Part shown: positions 8,212 to 19,084 of the stretch, piece after piece | Numbering within the stretch: the first letter of the stretch is position 1 | How the letters are laid out: every line of letters starts with the position of its first letter | From: a candidate division Kazan bacterium RIFCSPLOWO2_01_FULL_48_13 | Lineage (GTDB): Bacteria > Patescibacteriota > Kazan-3B-28 > UBA10110 | Assembly: GCA_001771275.1 (NCBI GenBank) | Contig: METE01000002.1 | Span: 41,983 to 79,981 of the forward strand | Reading direction: 5' to 3' | DNA: 37,999 nt | The notes under the pieces: generated by a model | What the model was told of the DNA's origin: nothing | What the model saw: only the letters and a program-made list of their open reading frames with translations | Database searches by the model: none | Program-made: the position numbers and the translations under genes

Positions 8212-11145
8212 ATGGAAGGCTTAGGCTCGCTCATTCTAATTGGATTGCTGGTGGTGGGGTGGCTGGCGGTAGCCGCTTTTTTGACCTGGTGGGTGATTAG
8301 TCGCATAGCAGGTAAGCGGGTAAGCGGTTTAGCAGGAAGTCCAAAACCTACCGCCGTCGAAGAAGAGGCGGTACTGTTGGCGATCGAGGTACCTAAAGAA
8401 AATGAAAAGACGCCATTGGCGGCCGAGACGATGTTTGCCTCGCTGCATGGCATCGGCAGTCATCGGTTGAGTTTTGAGATTGAAGCCAGGGAAAAATCGG
8501 TGAGGTTTTATGTCTGGACTCCCGTCTCTTTGCGCAACTATGTCGAGAGCCAGTTCTACGCGCAGTATCCCGATATGAATGTGCTGGAGATGAAGGATTA
8601 TTCGGACCCCACCCTGCTTCCAGCAGGTAGCGCCGGCGCTTCGGTCGATCTCTTATTCTCGAATAAAGATTTCTTTCCGATCAAAACATTTATTAACTTT
8701 ACGGTCGATCCGTTGGCGGCTATTACCGGTATGCTCGGCAAACTATCGGAAGGTGAGCATATCTGGATTCAGCTGGTGATCAGCCCCGAGAGCAACAAGT
8801 GGCGTGATCGGGCGATGGCGTTTATCTCCGCGGTTAAGGCGGGCCGGTCGCCCGAGATCGGCAAAGCCATCACCAAGAGTTTGTTTTCGCTGATAGGCGA
8901 AGTTATTGGATCGTTGGCGCGCGGCGGCGGGTACGAGGCGAAAAAAGAAGGTTCAAAAGTGGAGTTGTCTCCGGGAACCGATCTAATGCTAAAAGCGGTC
9001 GAAGAAAAAAGCTCTAAATTAGGTTTTAAAACCAAGATCCGATTGGTGGTGTGGGACAGGGATGAAGCATCGGCCAAAGCGAAACTTCAGTTGGCGCTGG
9101 GTACTTTCAAGCAGTTTGATAGCACTAATTTAAATTCATTCAGGCCGAGCAAATACATCAACGATCGGGTGGCTATTTTAAACAGATACCACGGACGCGA
9201 ATTAGGTAAGGATGCCTTAATCCTTAATGTAACCGAGATAGCTTCGATCTATCATCTGCCGAATGTCTCCGTTGCCACCCCTAACATCGTGTGGGCGGGT
9301 TCGCGCAAAGGCGAACCGCCAGCTAACTTGCCGTTGGTGGGCGAGGTTCCGGCAGAGCAATTAACGGTGCTTGCCACCACTAACTTTCGTGGAACGCAGG
9401 AAAAGTTTGGTATTAAATTAACCGATCGCCCGCGGCATATCTATATTATTGGTAAAAGCGGTACCGGTAAGTCTACCCTGCTTGCCAATATGGCGATCGA
9501 CGATGTTAGAGAACGGCGAGGCGTGGGCGTGATCGATCCGCACGGCGACTATGTTGATACGGTATTAAAATTTGTTCCCAACTACCGGGTAAACGATGTG
9601 ATTTTGTTTGATCCAGGTGATCGCGACTATCCGATCGCGATCAATATGCTGGAATTACGAGATCCCAAATATAAGGTGGTGGTCGCCTCTGGTGTGGTGG
9701 GCATCTTTAAAAAGATCTTCGGCTACTCGTGGGGTCCCAGATTAGAGTATTGGCTGAGCTCGGCGGTGATGGCGCTGTTGGACTATCCCGACTCTACTTT
9801 AATGATGATCCCACAGCTGTTTACCGACCTCTCCTTCCGGGAAAAGGTAATTAATAAGATCTCCGACCCGTTGATTAAGGCGCGCTGGCTGAACGAATAC
9901 GGCAAATTGGATCAGAAGCAGCAGAACGAGACCATTTCGCCCATTTTAAATAAAGTCGGCCAGTTCTTGTCTTCGCCGGTGATTAGAAATATCGTTGGCC
10001 AACCCAAATCGAGCATCGATTTTAGGCAGGTGATGGACGAAGGAAAAATTCTATTAGTAAAATTAGCCAAAGGTATCATTGGTGAGGATAACGCGGCTCT
10101 ATTAGGTGCCATGATGATTACTCAGTTGCAGTTGGCGGCGATGAGCCGGGCCGATACCGAGGAAAAGGCGAGAAAAGATTTTTATCTGTATGTGGATGAG
10201 TTTCAAAACTTTGCCACCGAATCATTTCAGGTAATTCTATCGGAGGCCAGAAAGTATCATCTATCACTTACTTTAGCCAATCAGTATATGGAGCAGCTGA
10301 TCCCAGAAGTTAGTGATGCCATCTTTGGCAATGTTAATACTATTATTACTTTTCGGGTGGGCGGCGATGATGCCAAGAAGTTGGAAAAAGAATTTGCGCC
10401 AGTGTTTGAGGCCACCGACTTGGTAAATTTAAATATGTTTAATATCTATATTAAACTGTCGATCGATAATATTACTACTAACGCTTTCTCGGCGCAGACA
10501 CTGCCGTTGCCGGACGATATTAATAATAACGAAGACAAGATCCTAAAGATCTCGCGGGAACACTATGCCCGGGCGGCCAGTTTTGTGGAGGAGAAGATTA
10601 GCAAGGCGCTCGAGTATCATCCTCAATCGTCCCCGCCAGTTTCCCGGCCCGCTCCGCGCTGGGAGAAGCCAGTTAATCAGGGACAATCTGCCCCCCGGCC
10701 ACAACCCCAACGAGGCCCCTTCAGGGTCGGCGGACCCCAAAGCTATCAGCAACGCCCAGCCCAATCACCACAACCTCAAAGGGTAGAGGCCCCCAGACAG
10801 CCGTTACCTCAATCCCCAGCACGCCCATTACCTAATCGACCAGTGCCGTTTAGACCAGCGATGAAGGTAGAACCTCCTCATCAGGTTTCACTAGCACCAC
10901 AGCCCAAGCGTAAGCCTGATGATTCTTTGCTGAAGAAAGTTATCTCGGCGATGGAGGCTAAGAAGCCATGGGTACCCGGGCAGAAACCAAATAAGCCAAA
11001 TTTGGTAAACGATTTAAATGATAATAAAAAAGCCATCGAAGATATTCGCCGAGAGCGTTCGGATGAGGCAAAAAGTAAACCAAACGAATCGATTCGCTTA
11101 GACGAAGATAGTGGTTCGATCGATCTGAATAATCAGCAAAAGTAG
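8212..11145 (+). CDS. Membrane-anchored VirB4/TraG/HerA-like ATPase with proline-rich C-terminus
   Basis: N-terminal TM; Walker A GKSGTGKSTLLANMA; GVGVIDPHGDYVD; Walker B-like DFYLYVDEFQNFATESF; proline/glutamine-rich segment near residues 800-900. Confidence 0.85.
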   Translation: MEGLGSLILIGLLVVGWLAVAAFLTWWVISRIAGKRVSGLAGSPKPTAVEEEAVLLAIEVPKENEKTPLAAETMFASLHGIGSHRLSFEIEAREKSVRFYVWTPVSLRNYVESQFYAQYPDMNVLEMKDYSDPTLLPAGSAGASVDLLFSNKDFFPIKTFINFTVDPLAAITGMLGKLSEGEHIWIQLVISPESNKWRDRAMAFISAVKAGRSPEIGKAITKSLFSLIGEVIGSLARGGGYEAKKEGSKVELSPGTDLMLKAVEEKSSKLGFKTKIRLVVWDRDEASAKAKLQLALGTFKQFDSTNLNSFRPSKYINDRVAILNRYHGRELGKDALILNVTEIASIYHLPNVSVATPNIVWAGSRKGEPPANLPLVGEVPAEQLTVLATTNFRGTQEKFGIKLTDRPRHIYIIGKSGTGKSTLLANMAIDDVRERRGVGVIDPHGDYVDTVLKFVPNYRVNDVILFDPGDRDYPIAINMLELRDPKYKVVVASGVVGIFKKIFGYSWGPRLEYWLSSAVMALLDYPDSTLMMIPQLFTDLSFREKVINKISDPLIKARWLNEYGKLDQKQQNETISPILNKVGQFLSSPVIRNIVGQPKSSIDFRQVMDEGKILLVKLAKGIIGEDNAALLGAMMITQLQLAAMSRADTEEKARKDFYLYVDEFQNFATESFQVILSEARKYHLSLTLANQYMEQLIPEVSDAIFGNVNTIITFRVGGDDAKKLEKEFAPVFEATDLVNLNMFNIYIKLSIDNITTNAFSAQTLPLPDDINNNEDKILKISREHYARAASFVEEKISKALEYHPQSSPPVSRPAPRWEKPVNQGQSAPRPQPQRGPFRVGGPQSYQQRPAQSPQPQRVEAPRQPLPQSPARPLPNRPVPFRPAMKVEPPHQVSLAPQPKRKPDDSLLKKVISAMEAKKPWVPGQKPNKPNLVNDLNDNKKAIEDIRRERSDEAKSKPNESIRLDEDSGSIDLNNQQK

Positions 11146-11407
11146 TTCCGACATCATCGTAGTTGCCGCACTCACCTTATACGTTGAAATGAAGCGGCCG
11201 CTGTGACTCGGCGTATGTCGTTATGTGTCCGTCATTTTGGTGGCTCCCGTCCGAATGAACCTTCGTCCGGGCGGGTGTCTGTAGTCGCAATATTATTCTT
11301 TCACTACCTCCGCCCAGAACCGAAGGACCCCTTCGAGGCTGACGCACAACTCCGGAGGGCGGGAAAGGCCTCAGACTCTAATGATGGCATGTGACGGGTA
11401 TAATTGA

Positions 11408-13414
<2,007 letters not shown>

Positions 13415-13500
13415 GGGCTATTGGCCTGACTTTTTTGTGGTAGACTGAATTGTTCTTCAGTAGTGGGGGACGAACATTAAAATCGAGGAGATGGTAAGCA

Positions 13501-14151
13501 ATGGGAATGGCGTGTGCTAGTGAGCATTCTTTGATGGATGATATCGAAACCGGTGATGGGCGTGAGGCGTATCGTATTCTGGGGAAGGCGGCTGCGGCGG
13601 TCTTCGGCTGCATCGCGCGGGCTCGCTGGCGTTCCGAAACGGAAGTGACCTTGGTGGTGGCTATCACCATCACTCAGCAGTTCTGGCTAACTTTTGGGTT
13701 AGTAATGTTGCGAGAGTTCATCGATTACATACTCAGCCACCCTAAGTCGGTAGAATCTCGTTACAGTGTGCCCTGCTTACGCGAGGCACTGAAGCCGACT
13801 ACCCTGCCGCCGTGGCCAACGCGGCAGCCAGCCGTATTTCCTTTTTGGCCTTGGTGTAAACGCCACCAAGATGTGGCATTCCGAGAGGTGATCGATCGAG
13901 AGCTACTAACACCGTTGACGGTGTTGTTGGAAGGGGACGCAGGATTATGGTCTGAGACGGCGGAGAAGCTGGGCGAACACTTGGCCAGGTTGTCCAATAT
14001 TCTTAGGCGATTCGGGAGGTTGCACCATAGCATCAACCAGCCAGGCGAGGTAGATTTAATGCAGGGAGCGATCGGGCCCGCCCTTAAGTCGATGGAAGCA
14101 TGGCGAAAAGAGCGCCAACTTGACCTGCGGGAGGTCCACCCAGATTTCTAA
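13501..14151 (+). CDS. Hypothetical protein (~216 aa)
   Basis: ATG at 13501 preceded by GAGGAG; no family recognised. Confidence 0.7.
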   Translation: MGMACASEHSLMDDIETGDGREAYRILGKAAAAVFGCIARARWRSETEVTLVVAITITQQFWLTFGLVMLREFIDYILSHPKSVESRYSVPCLREALKPTTLPPWPTRQPAVFPFWPWCKRHQDVAFREVIDRELLTPLTVLLEGDAGLWSETAEKLGEHLARLSNILRRFGRLHHSINQPGEVDLMQGAIGPALKSMEAWRKERQLDLREVHPDF

Positions 14152-14164
14152 AGTGCTATCAACT

Positions 14165-14197
14165 CGGCGGTCTGCTTAATGTGGGCCGCTTTTATTT
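14165..14197 (+). terminator. Possible intrinsic terminator after the 13501 gene
   Basis: CGGC...GCCG / GCGG...CCGC hairpin followed by TTTTATTTT. Confidence 0.45.
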
Positions 14198-14284
14198 TAC
14201 TGAATAATTTTATGGTAGACTGAATTGTTGTCCAATCCCGGGCAGCCTATTCTACATTTGCCCATTGAGCAGGAGGTCGTTGAC

Positions 14285-15622
14285 ATGTCGATACAAAAAC
14301 CCCCTCTGGCCACTATCGTAGTGGGAGCCCAATGGGGTGACGAGGGCAAGGGGAAGTTGGTGCACGCTCTGTCGCCACGATTCTCCAAAGTAATCCGTTA
14401 TCAAGGCGGATCCAACGCTGGTCACACGGTGAAGACTGATGGCCAGATCTTTCGCTTTCGGCTTCTGCCGAGCGGGATTCTCTACTCACACTTGATGGCG
14501 ATCCTGGCGCGCGGCGTGGTGGCTAACCCCAGCACCCTGGCGACAGAAATATCCGAGTTGAGAGCGCAGAACGCCTTTCGGGGCCAGTTGTTGGTTGATT
14601 ACGGCATCCACTTAGTCCTGCAGGTACACGAAGAGCAGGACAAACACATGGAGGACGCCAAAACCAGCAGCAATTCGGCAGTGGGAACAACTCGTCGCGG
14701 GATCGGTCCGGCCTATGCTGATCAGTGTTTCCGGGTTGGCTTGAGGGCTGGTGATCTACTACTACCCCAGGCGGAACTGCGTCAGCGATTCTTCGAGGTA
14801 GTCAGCCGCAAGAATGCGCTGTTCGTTGGCTACTACGACGGACTGCCGCTGGATCCGGAAGCGCTGTGGGTAGAACTGGTGAGATCGATCGAAGTAGTGG
14901 CCCCATACATCGGGGATGCCGTCTCAACAGTGATGACCGCCAAGGAAAAGCGGGAGCCGATGCTGTTCGAGGGCGCTCAAGGGGCGATGCTGGATAAACT
15001 GACCGGAACGTATCCGTTCGTGACCAGCAGTCACCCCGGCGTGGGCGGCGCGTTGTTAGGCACCGGCCTCAACTATACTGACATCGTGCGCGTGGTCGGA
15101 GTGACCAAAGCCTACTGCACGCGGGTCGGCAACGGTCCGTTCCCAACCGAAGAAACTGGCTCCATCGGAGACCTACTGTGTGAGCTGGGCGCGGAATACG
15201 GCACGAATACTGGACGTAAACGCCGCTGCGGCTGGCTCGATCTGGTGCTGCTCAACTATGTGGCCGAACTGAATGGCATCACCGAGTGGGCGGTCACCAA
15301 GGTGGATGTGCTAGATGAGATGTCTGAGGTGCTCACCTGCTCCTCATATTCGCATCCCGCCGAAAAGTCACCAGTGGCTTACCCGGAGATGGATCGATTG
15401 GGTGAATACCAGGCGCGCTACAGCCGGTTCGGCGGTTGGATGTCAGACACGACTGGTTGTCGGGAGTCCTCCGATCTGCCAGAGCAATTGTCCAACTACA
15501 TCAAGCACATCGAAGTGGTCACTAAAAGGCCGGTTCGCTACGTATCGGTTGGTGCCGACTCTGACGCTATTGTCGATATGCGGCTGGTCGGGGCCAATCA
15601 GGCGGCTGATGCCGCCGAGTAG
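14285..15622 (+). CDS. purA: Adenylosuccinate synthetase
   Basis: VVGAQWGDEGKGKLV, GGSNAGHTV, GTTRRGIGPAYADQ, FEGAQGAMLD, TGRKRRCGWLD; AGGAGGT upstream of ATG at 14285. Confidence 0.96.
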   Translation: MSIQKPPLATIVVGAQWGDEGKGKLVHALSPRFSKVIRYQGGSNAGHTVKTDGQIFRFRLLPSGILYSHLMAILARGVVANPSTLATEISELRAQNAFRGQLLVDYGIHLVLQVHEEQDKHMEDAKTSSNSAVGTTRRGIGPAYADQCFRVGLRAGDLLLPQAELRQRFFEVVSRKNALFVGYYDGLPLDPEALWVELVRSIEVVAPYIGDAVSTVMTAKEKREPMLFEGAQGAMLDKLTGTYPFVTSSHPGVGGALLGTGLNYTDIVRVVGVTKAYCTRVGNGPFPTEETGSIGDLLCELGAEYGTNTGRKRRCGWLDLVLLNYVAELNGITEWAVTKVDVLDEMSEVLTCSSYSHPAEKSPVAYPEMDRLGEYQARYSRFGGWMSDTTGCRESSDLPEQLSNYIKHIEVVTKRPVRYVSVGADSDAIVDMRLVGANQAADAAE

Positions 15623-15644
15623 TGTTCATTTCGTTGTCATCATC

Positions 15645-15676
15645 AGCGTCCCCGGGAAACCGGGGCGCTTTTTTAT
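15645..15676 (+). terminator. Intrinsic terminator after purA
   Basis: GCGTCCCCGG-gaaa-CCGGGGCGC followed by TTTTTT. Confidence 0.9.
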
Positions 15677-15707
15677 ACCCATCTGCCAGTTCAGGTATAA
15701 TCTATAT

Positions 15708-15838
15708 ATAATGAATCCCGTCAGAGATGCTGGGGACGGGGTAAGGTGGTTGTCTAATATATCTGAATAGAATGAACGATTTATTGATTATATTTATTAA
15801 GCTACGGAAGCGTCGGCGCTTCCTATCTCTAACGGGAT
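15708..15838 (+). promoter_or_regulatory. Candidate structured 5' leader of gatC
   Basis: TATAAT at 15696-15701; ATCCCGTCAGAGAT (15715-15728) pairs 13/14 with ATCTCTAACGGGAT (15825-15838) overlapping the gatC ATG; alternative pairing ATCCCGTC / GACGGGGT (15735-15742). Confidence 0.5.
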
Positions 15839-16136
15839 GAAACTTCCGAAATCAGAGGTGGAACACATTGCGCTGTTAGCTCGGATCGAGTTAACGGAAG
15901 CAGAAAAACAGCATTATGCGGACCAACTTTCCGCCATCTTGGGGTATGTAGATGAGTTGAAGAAGCTGAACATTAAGGATGTAGCGGATGTGGGTCAAAT
16001 CACAGGGCTAACCAACCAGTTAGCCAAGGATGAGATAAAAGGATGTGAACTATCGCGCGATGAGTTGCTTAAGAATGCGCCGATGACAGAGCGCGGGTAT
16101 ATTAAAGTGAAAAGCGTTCTGGGCAGAGAAACATAA
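15837..16136 (+). CDS. gatC: Asp-tRNA(Asn)/Glu-tRNA(Gln) amidotransferase subunit C
   Basis: KLPKSEVEHIALLARIELTEAEKQHYADQLSAILGYVDELKKLN; followed by gatA. Confidence 0.93.
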   Translation: MKLPKSEVEHIALLARIELTEAEKQHYADQLSAILGYVDELKKLNIKDVADVGQITGLTNQLAKDEIKGCELSRDELLKNAPMTERGYIKVKSVLGRET

Positions 16137-16179
16137 CTAAAGAATTACAAATTTCAAATTATAAATTACAAAACATAGC

Positions 16180-16364
16180 TGTCATCCCGAGTCCTCTTCT
16201 CTCGTCATTCTGGCAAGTCCGTCAGCCGACGGACGCATCCAGAATCTTACAGCTATTCTCAGATTCTGGAGTCGCTTCACTCCCCAGAATGACGGAAAAT
16301 AGATTCCTGCCTTCGCAGGAATGACGAGAGGAACGGGAATGACAAAGGGGGAACAGGAATGACA
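16180..16364. repeat. Cluster of palindromic repeats between gatC and gatA
   Basis: TGTCATCCCGA, GTCATTCTGG...CCAGAATCTTACAG, CCGTCAGCCGACGG, AGATTCTGG...CCCAGAATGACGG, ATTCCTGCcttcGCAGGAATGACG, GGAATGACA twice. Confidence 0.8.
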
Positions 16365-16375
16365 ATGTAAAAACC

Positions 16376-17743
16376 ATGAATATCGAAGAGGCAAAAAAGG
16401 TTGATCTCAAAAAATTTCTCATAGATGTCCAATCGGCGCACGAGAAATTCAATATTTTATTATCGATTGCTGAACGCCCCGGAAAATTGGGTAAGGGCGA
16501 TTTGGCAGTACCCTGTTTAATTAAGGACAATATTGTAACGATCGAGTATCCCACTACCTGCGCCTCAAAAATTTTAGCAGGTTTTGAATCACCGTATGAA
16601 GCCACAGTCATTACTAAATTGAAACAAGCTGGGGCTTGGGTGGCTGGCAAGTTGAACTTAGATGAGTTTGCGATGGGCTCATCCACCGAGAATTCCGCTT
16701 TTGGGGCCACTAAGAACCCGGTTGATCCTACTCGGGTGCCCGGTGGCAGTAGCGGCGGATCAGCCGCCGCAGTAGCGGCAGGAGTGACCCCGTTTAGTTT
16801 AGGCAGCGATACTGGAGGAAGTATCCGTCAACCGGCCGCGTTTTGCGGCGTGGTGGGGATGAAGCCAACTTATGGCCGAGTGAGCCGCTATGGATTGGTG
16901 GCGATGGCGAGTTCACTTGATCAGATCGGTCCGATTACCAATACGGTTGAAGATTGCGCTTTAGTTTTAAAAGTAATTTCCGGCCACGATCCGCTCGATG
17001 CTACTTCTTTAGATGTGCCGGTGCCAGATTATGTGGCAGAGATGAAACAAGATATTAAGGGATTAACCGTTGGTGTGCCAAAGGAATTTTTTGGTGACGG
17101 GGTTGATAAAGGGGTGATAGAAAAAGTGAGAGAGGCGATTAAGCAATTAGAAAAGTCGGGTGCAAAGATAAAAGAAGTTAGCTTGCCCAACTCTCGCTAT
17201 GCGTTAGCGACTTACTACATTATTCAGCCAGCCGAAGTCTCGGCCAATTTGGCTCGATTTGATGGTGTAAAATATGGCGCATCAGAAGGGACTGACGAAA
17301 ATATTGAAACTATCGAAGAGATGTATCGCAAGACGCGGGCTAAATATTTAGGCGATGAAGTTAAGCGTCGTATCATGCTCGGCACTTACGCTACTTCTGC
17401 CGGATTTCGGGATGCCTACTATGATCGAGCCCGCAAGGTGGCGACGCTGATCAAACAGGATTTTGATCACGCATTTAAAGAAGTAGATGTCTTAATTACT
17501 CCCACTACTCCTACCACAGCGTTTAAATTGGGCGAGAATTCTACTGATCCTCTAAAGATGTATATGTCTGACTTATTAACCGTGCCAGCCAATATTGCTG
17601 GGATTCCGGCTATCTCTATCCCATGCGGCCAGGTTGATAACCTGCCCGTGGGTCTGCAGATCATGGGACCCCAACTGGGCGAGAGCAAAGTGCTGCAAAT
17701 AGCTTATGCTTATGAGCAATCGACGGATTGGAGGCAGCTATGA
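16376..17743 (+). CDS. gatA: Asp-tRNA(Asn)/Glu-tRNA(Gln) amidotransferase subunit A
   Basis: Amidase signature: [44 protein letters not shown]...[44 protein letters not shown]. Confidence 0.97.
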   Translation: MNIEEAKKVDLKKFLIDVQSAHEKFNILLSIAERPGKLGKGDLAVPCLIKDNIVTIEYPTTCASKILAGFESPYEATVITKLKQAGAWVAGKLNLDEFAMGSSTENSAFGATKNPVDPTRVPGGSSGGSAAAVAAGVTPFSLGSDTGGSIRQPAAFCGVVGMKPTYGRVSRYGLVAMASSLDQIGPITNTVEDCALVLKVISGHDPLDATSLDVPVPDYVAEMKQDIKGLTVGVPKEFFGDGVDKGVIEKVREAIKQLEKSGAKIKEVSLPNSRYALATYYIIQPAEVSANLARFDGVKYGASEGTDENIETIEEMYRKTRAKYLGDEVKRRIMLGTYATSAGFRDAYYDRARKVATLIKQDFDHAFKEVDVLITPTTPTTAFKLGENSTDPLKMYMSDLLTVPANIAGIPAISIPCGQVDNLPVGLQIMGPQLGESKVLQIAYAYEQSTDWRQL

Positions 17744-18141
17744 CGACGACTTGGTGGCTGCTACCAATATTGCTATTTGCCTGGCTATTGCTCTGGTGGG
17801 TGACGCGTACCAAAGGTTTGTCCGAGCAGGAGCGCTCCATTATTTTGCGCAAATGGAAAGAGGTGGAGGCTCTGATGGAAGAGAAAAAATATCGCTACGC
17901 GGTCTTAGAAGCCGACAAAACTTTAGATTTTGTGATGCGGCGGATGCATATTGCCGGAGAGACCTTTGCTAAAAGATTTAAAAAAGCTGAGAGTTCTATT
18001 GGGCGTTCCGAGGAAGTTTGGGCGGCTCACAAAATGCGTAATCAGTTGGTGCATGATATTGATTTTGAAATTAATAGCGGTAGGGCTGCTAACGCCATCG
18101 ATTCATTTCATCGGGCACTAAAAAAATTAAACGCGTTATGA
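17740..18141 (+). CDS. Small membrane-anchored hypothetical protein
   Basis: ATGA overlap with the gatA stop; N-terminal TM then a helical soluble domain ([14 protein letters not shown]). Confidence 0.8.
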   Translation: MTTTWWLLPILLFAWLLLWWVTRTKGLSEQERSIILRKWKEVEALMEEKKYRYAVLEADKTLDFVMRRMHIAGETFAKRFKKAESSIGRSEEVWAAHKMRNQLVHDIDFEINSGRAANAIDSFHRALKKLNAL

Positions 18142-18548
18142 AGATATATATAAGTTGCAGTAAACATTTCTGGGATAAGGTAAGAGCCATAAAGTCCGAC
18201 CTTGAAAGAATGGGTCACTTTGTTACTCCGCCCAATGGTTATAACGATCCAATGTCAGAAGATCTAATTCGACAACTGGATTCCAGCAGTTATGCTACAT
18301 GGAAAGGTGGTATGCTCCGAACCAATAGCGATATTGTTGAGTATCATGATGGGGTCTTGGTGCTGAACTTTTCCAAGAATGGCACGGATAATTATATTGG
18401 AGGGTCCACATTCTTGGAGGCGTTCAAAGCCTTCGAGTTACAGAAAAAATTATATTTATACAACCCAATACCTGACGGTATGTTAAGAGATGAGATAATT
18501 GGTCTTGACCCAGTGGTTATAAATGGAGATCTGGGGCTAATAAAATGA
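18138..18548 (+). CDS. Nucleoside 2-deoxyribosyltransferase-like / Rossmann-like hypothetical protein
   Basis: N-terminal [16 protein letters not shown](G)VLVLNFSKNGTDNYIGGSTFLEAFKAFELQKKLYLYNPIPD; ATGA overlap with the preceding gene. Confidence 0.65.
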   Translation: MKIYISCSKHFWDKVRAIKSDLERMGHFVTPPNGYNDPMSEDLIRQLDSSSYATWKGGMLRTNSDIVEYHDGVLVLNFSKNGTDNYIGGSTFLEAFKAFELQKKLYLYNPIPDGMLRDEIIGLDPVVINGDLGLIK

Positions 18549-19081
18549 TTGAGATAGAAATCAAATTTCGCGTAGATAATAATCGGAGGGCAGATATTGT
18601 CGAGCGGATAGGTCGGCTGTGTCCGAATGGCAATTCCATAAGGCAAATGGATAAAGTCTATTTGATTAAAAGCGATTCATTTAAAGATTTCAAATCCGGT
18701 GATCCAGTAGTGCGCATTCGTGTGGTGGATGACAAATCCACTCTGACTTATAAACGGGCGATTGATGGTCATGGCAACACGATTGAGCATGAGATAGCAT
18801 TTACCCCAATTGCTGAAGGGGAGAATATTCTATGCGAGATGGGATACAAGATGGTTACTGAGGTAGCCAAGACTCGAAGTGTCTGGAAGTCTGGAGATGT
18901 AACTATCAGTCTGGATGATGTGGATGGTCTGGGAGCGTTTCTGGAGTTGGAAATATTGGGTGATAGTGAGCAAATAAAACCTGCTCGAGAAAGAATTCTG
19001 ACATTAGCTCATGAGTTAGGATTGTCAGAATCTGATATTGAGCTAAAAAAATATGATCAATTAGTGTCGGCTAAGCAGTAA
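18545..19081 (+). CDS. CYTH-domain protein (class IV adenylate cyclase / triphosphatase family)
   Basis: MIEIEIKFRV EXEXK signature; VRIRVVDDKSTLTYKR; DVTISLDDVDGLGAFLELEIL; ATGA overlap with the preceding gene. Confidence 0.85.
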   Translation: MIEIEIKFRVDNNRRADIVERIGRLCPNGNSIRQMDKVYLIKSDSFKDFKSGDPVVRIRVVDDKSTLTYKRAIDGHGNTIEHEIAFTPIAEGENILCEMGYKMVTEVAKTRSVWKSGDVTISLDDVDGLGAFLELEILGDSEQIKPARERILTLAHELGLSESDIELKKYDQLVSAKQ

Positions 19082-19084
19082 ATT

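Noticed and set aside
8613-8640. CCTGCTtccAGCAGG and AGCGCCGGCGCT palindromes inside the first ATPase gene as another element insertion
   Set aside because: The paralogous ATPase at 21044 appears to align through this region without a clear length difference, so an insertion is not supported.
16180-16364. CRISPR array
   Set aside because: Units are inverted, variable in spacing and lack uniform direct repeats and spacers; no cas genes nearby.
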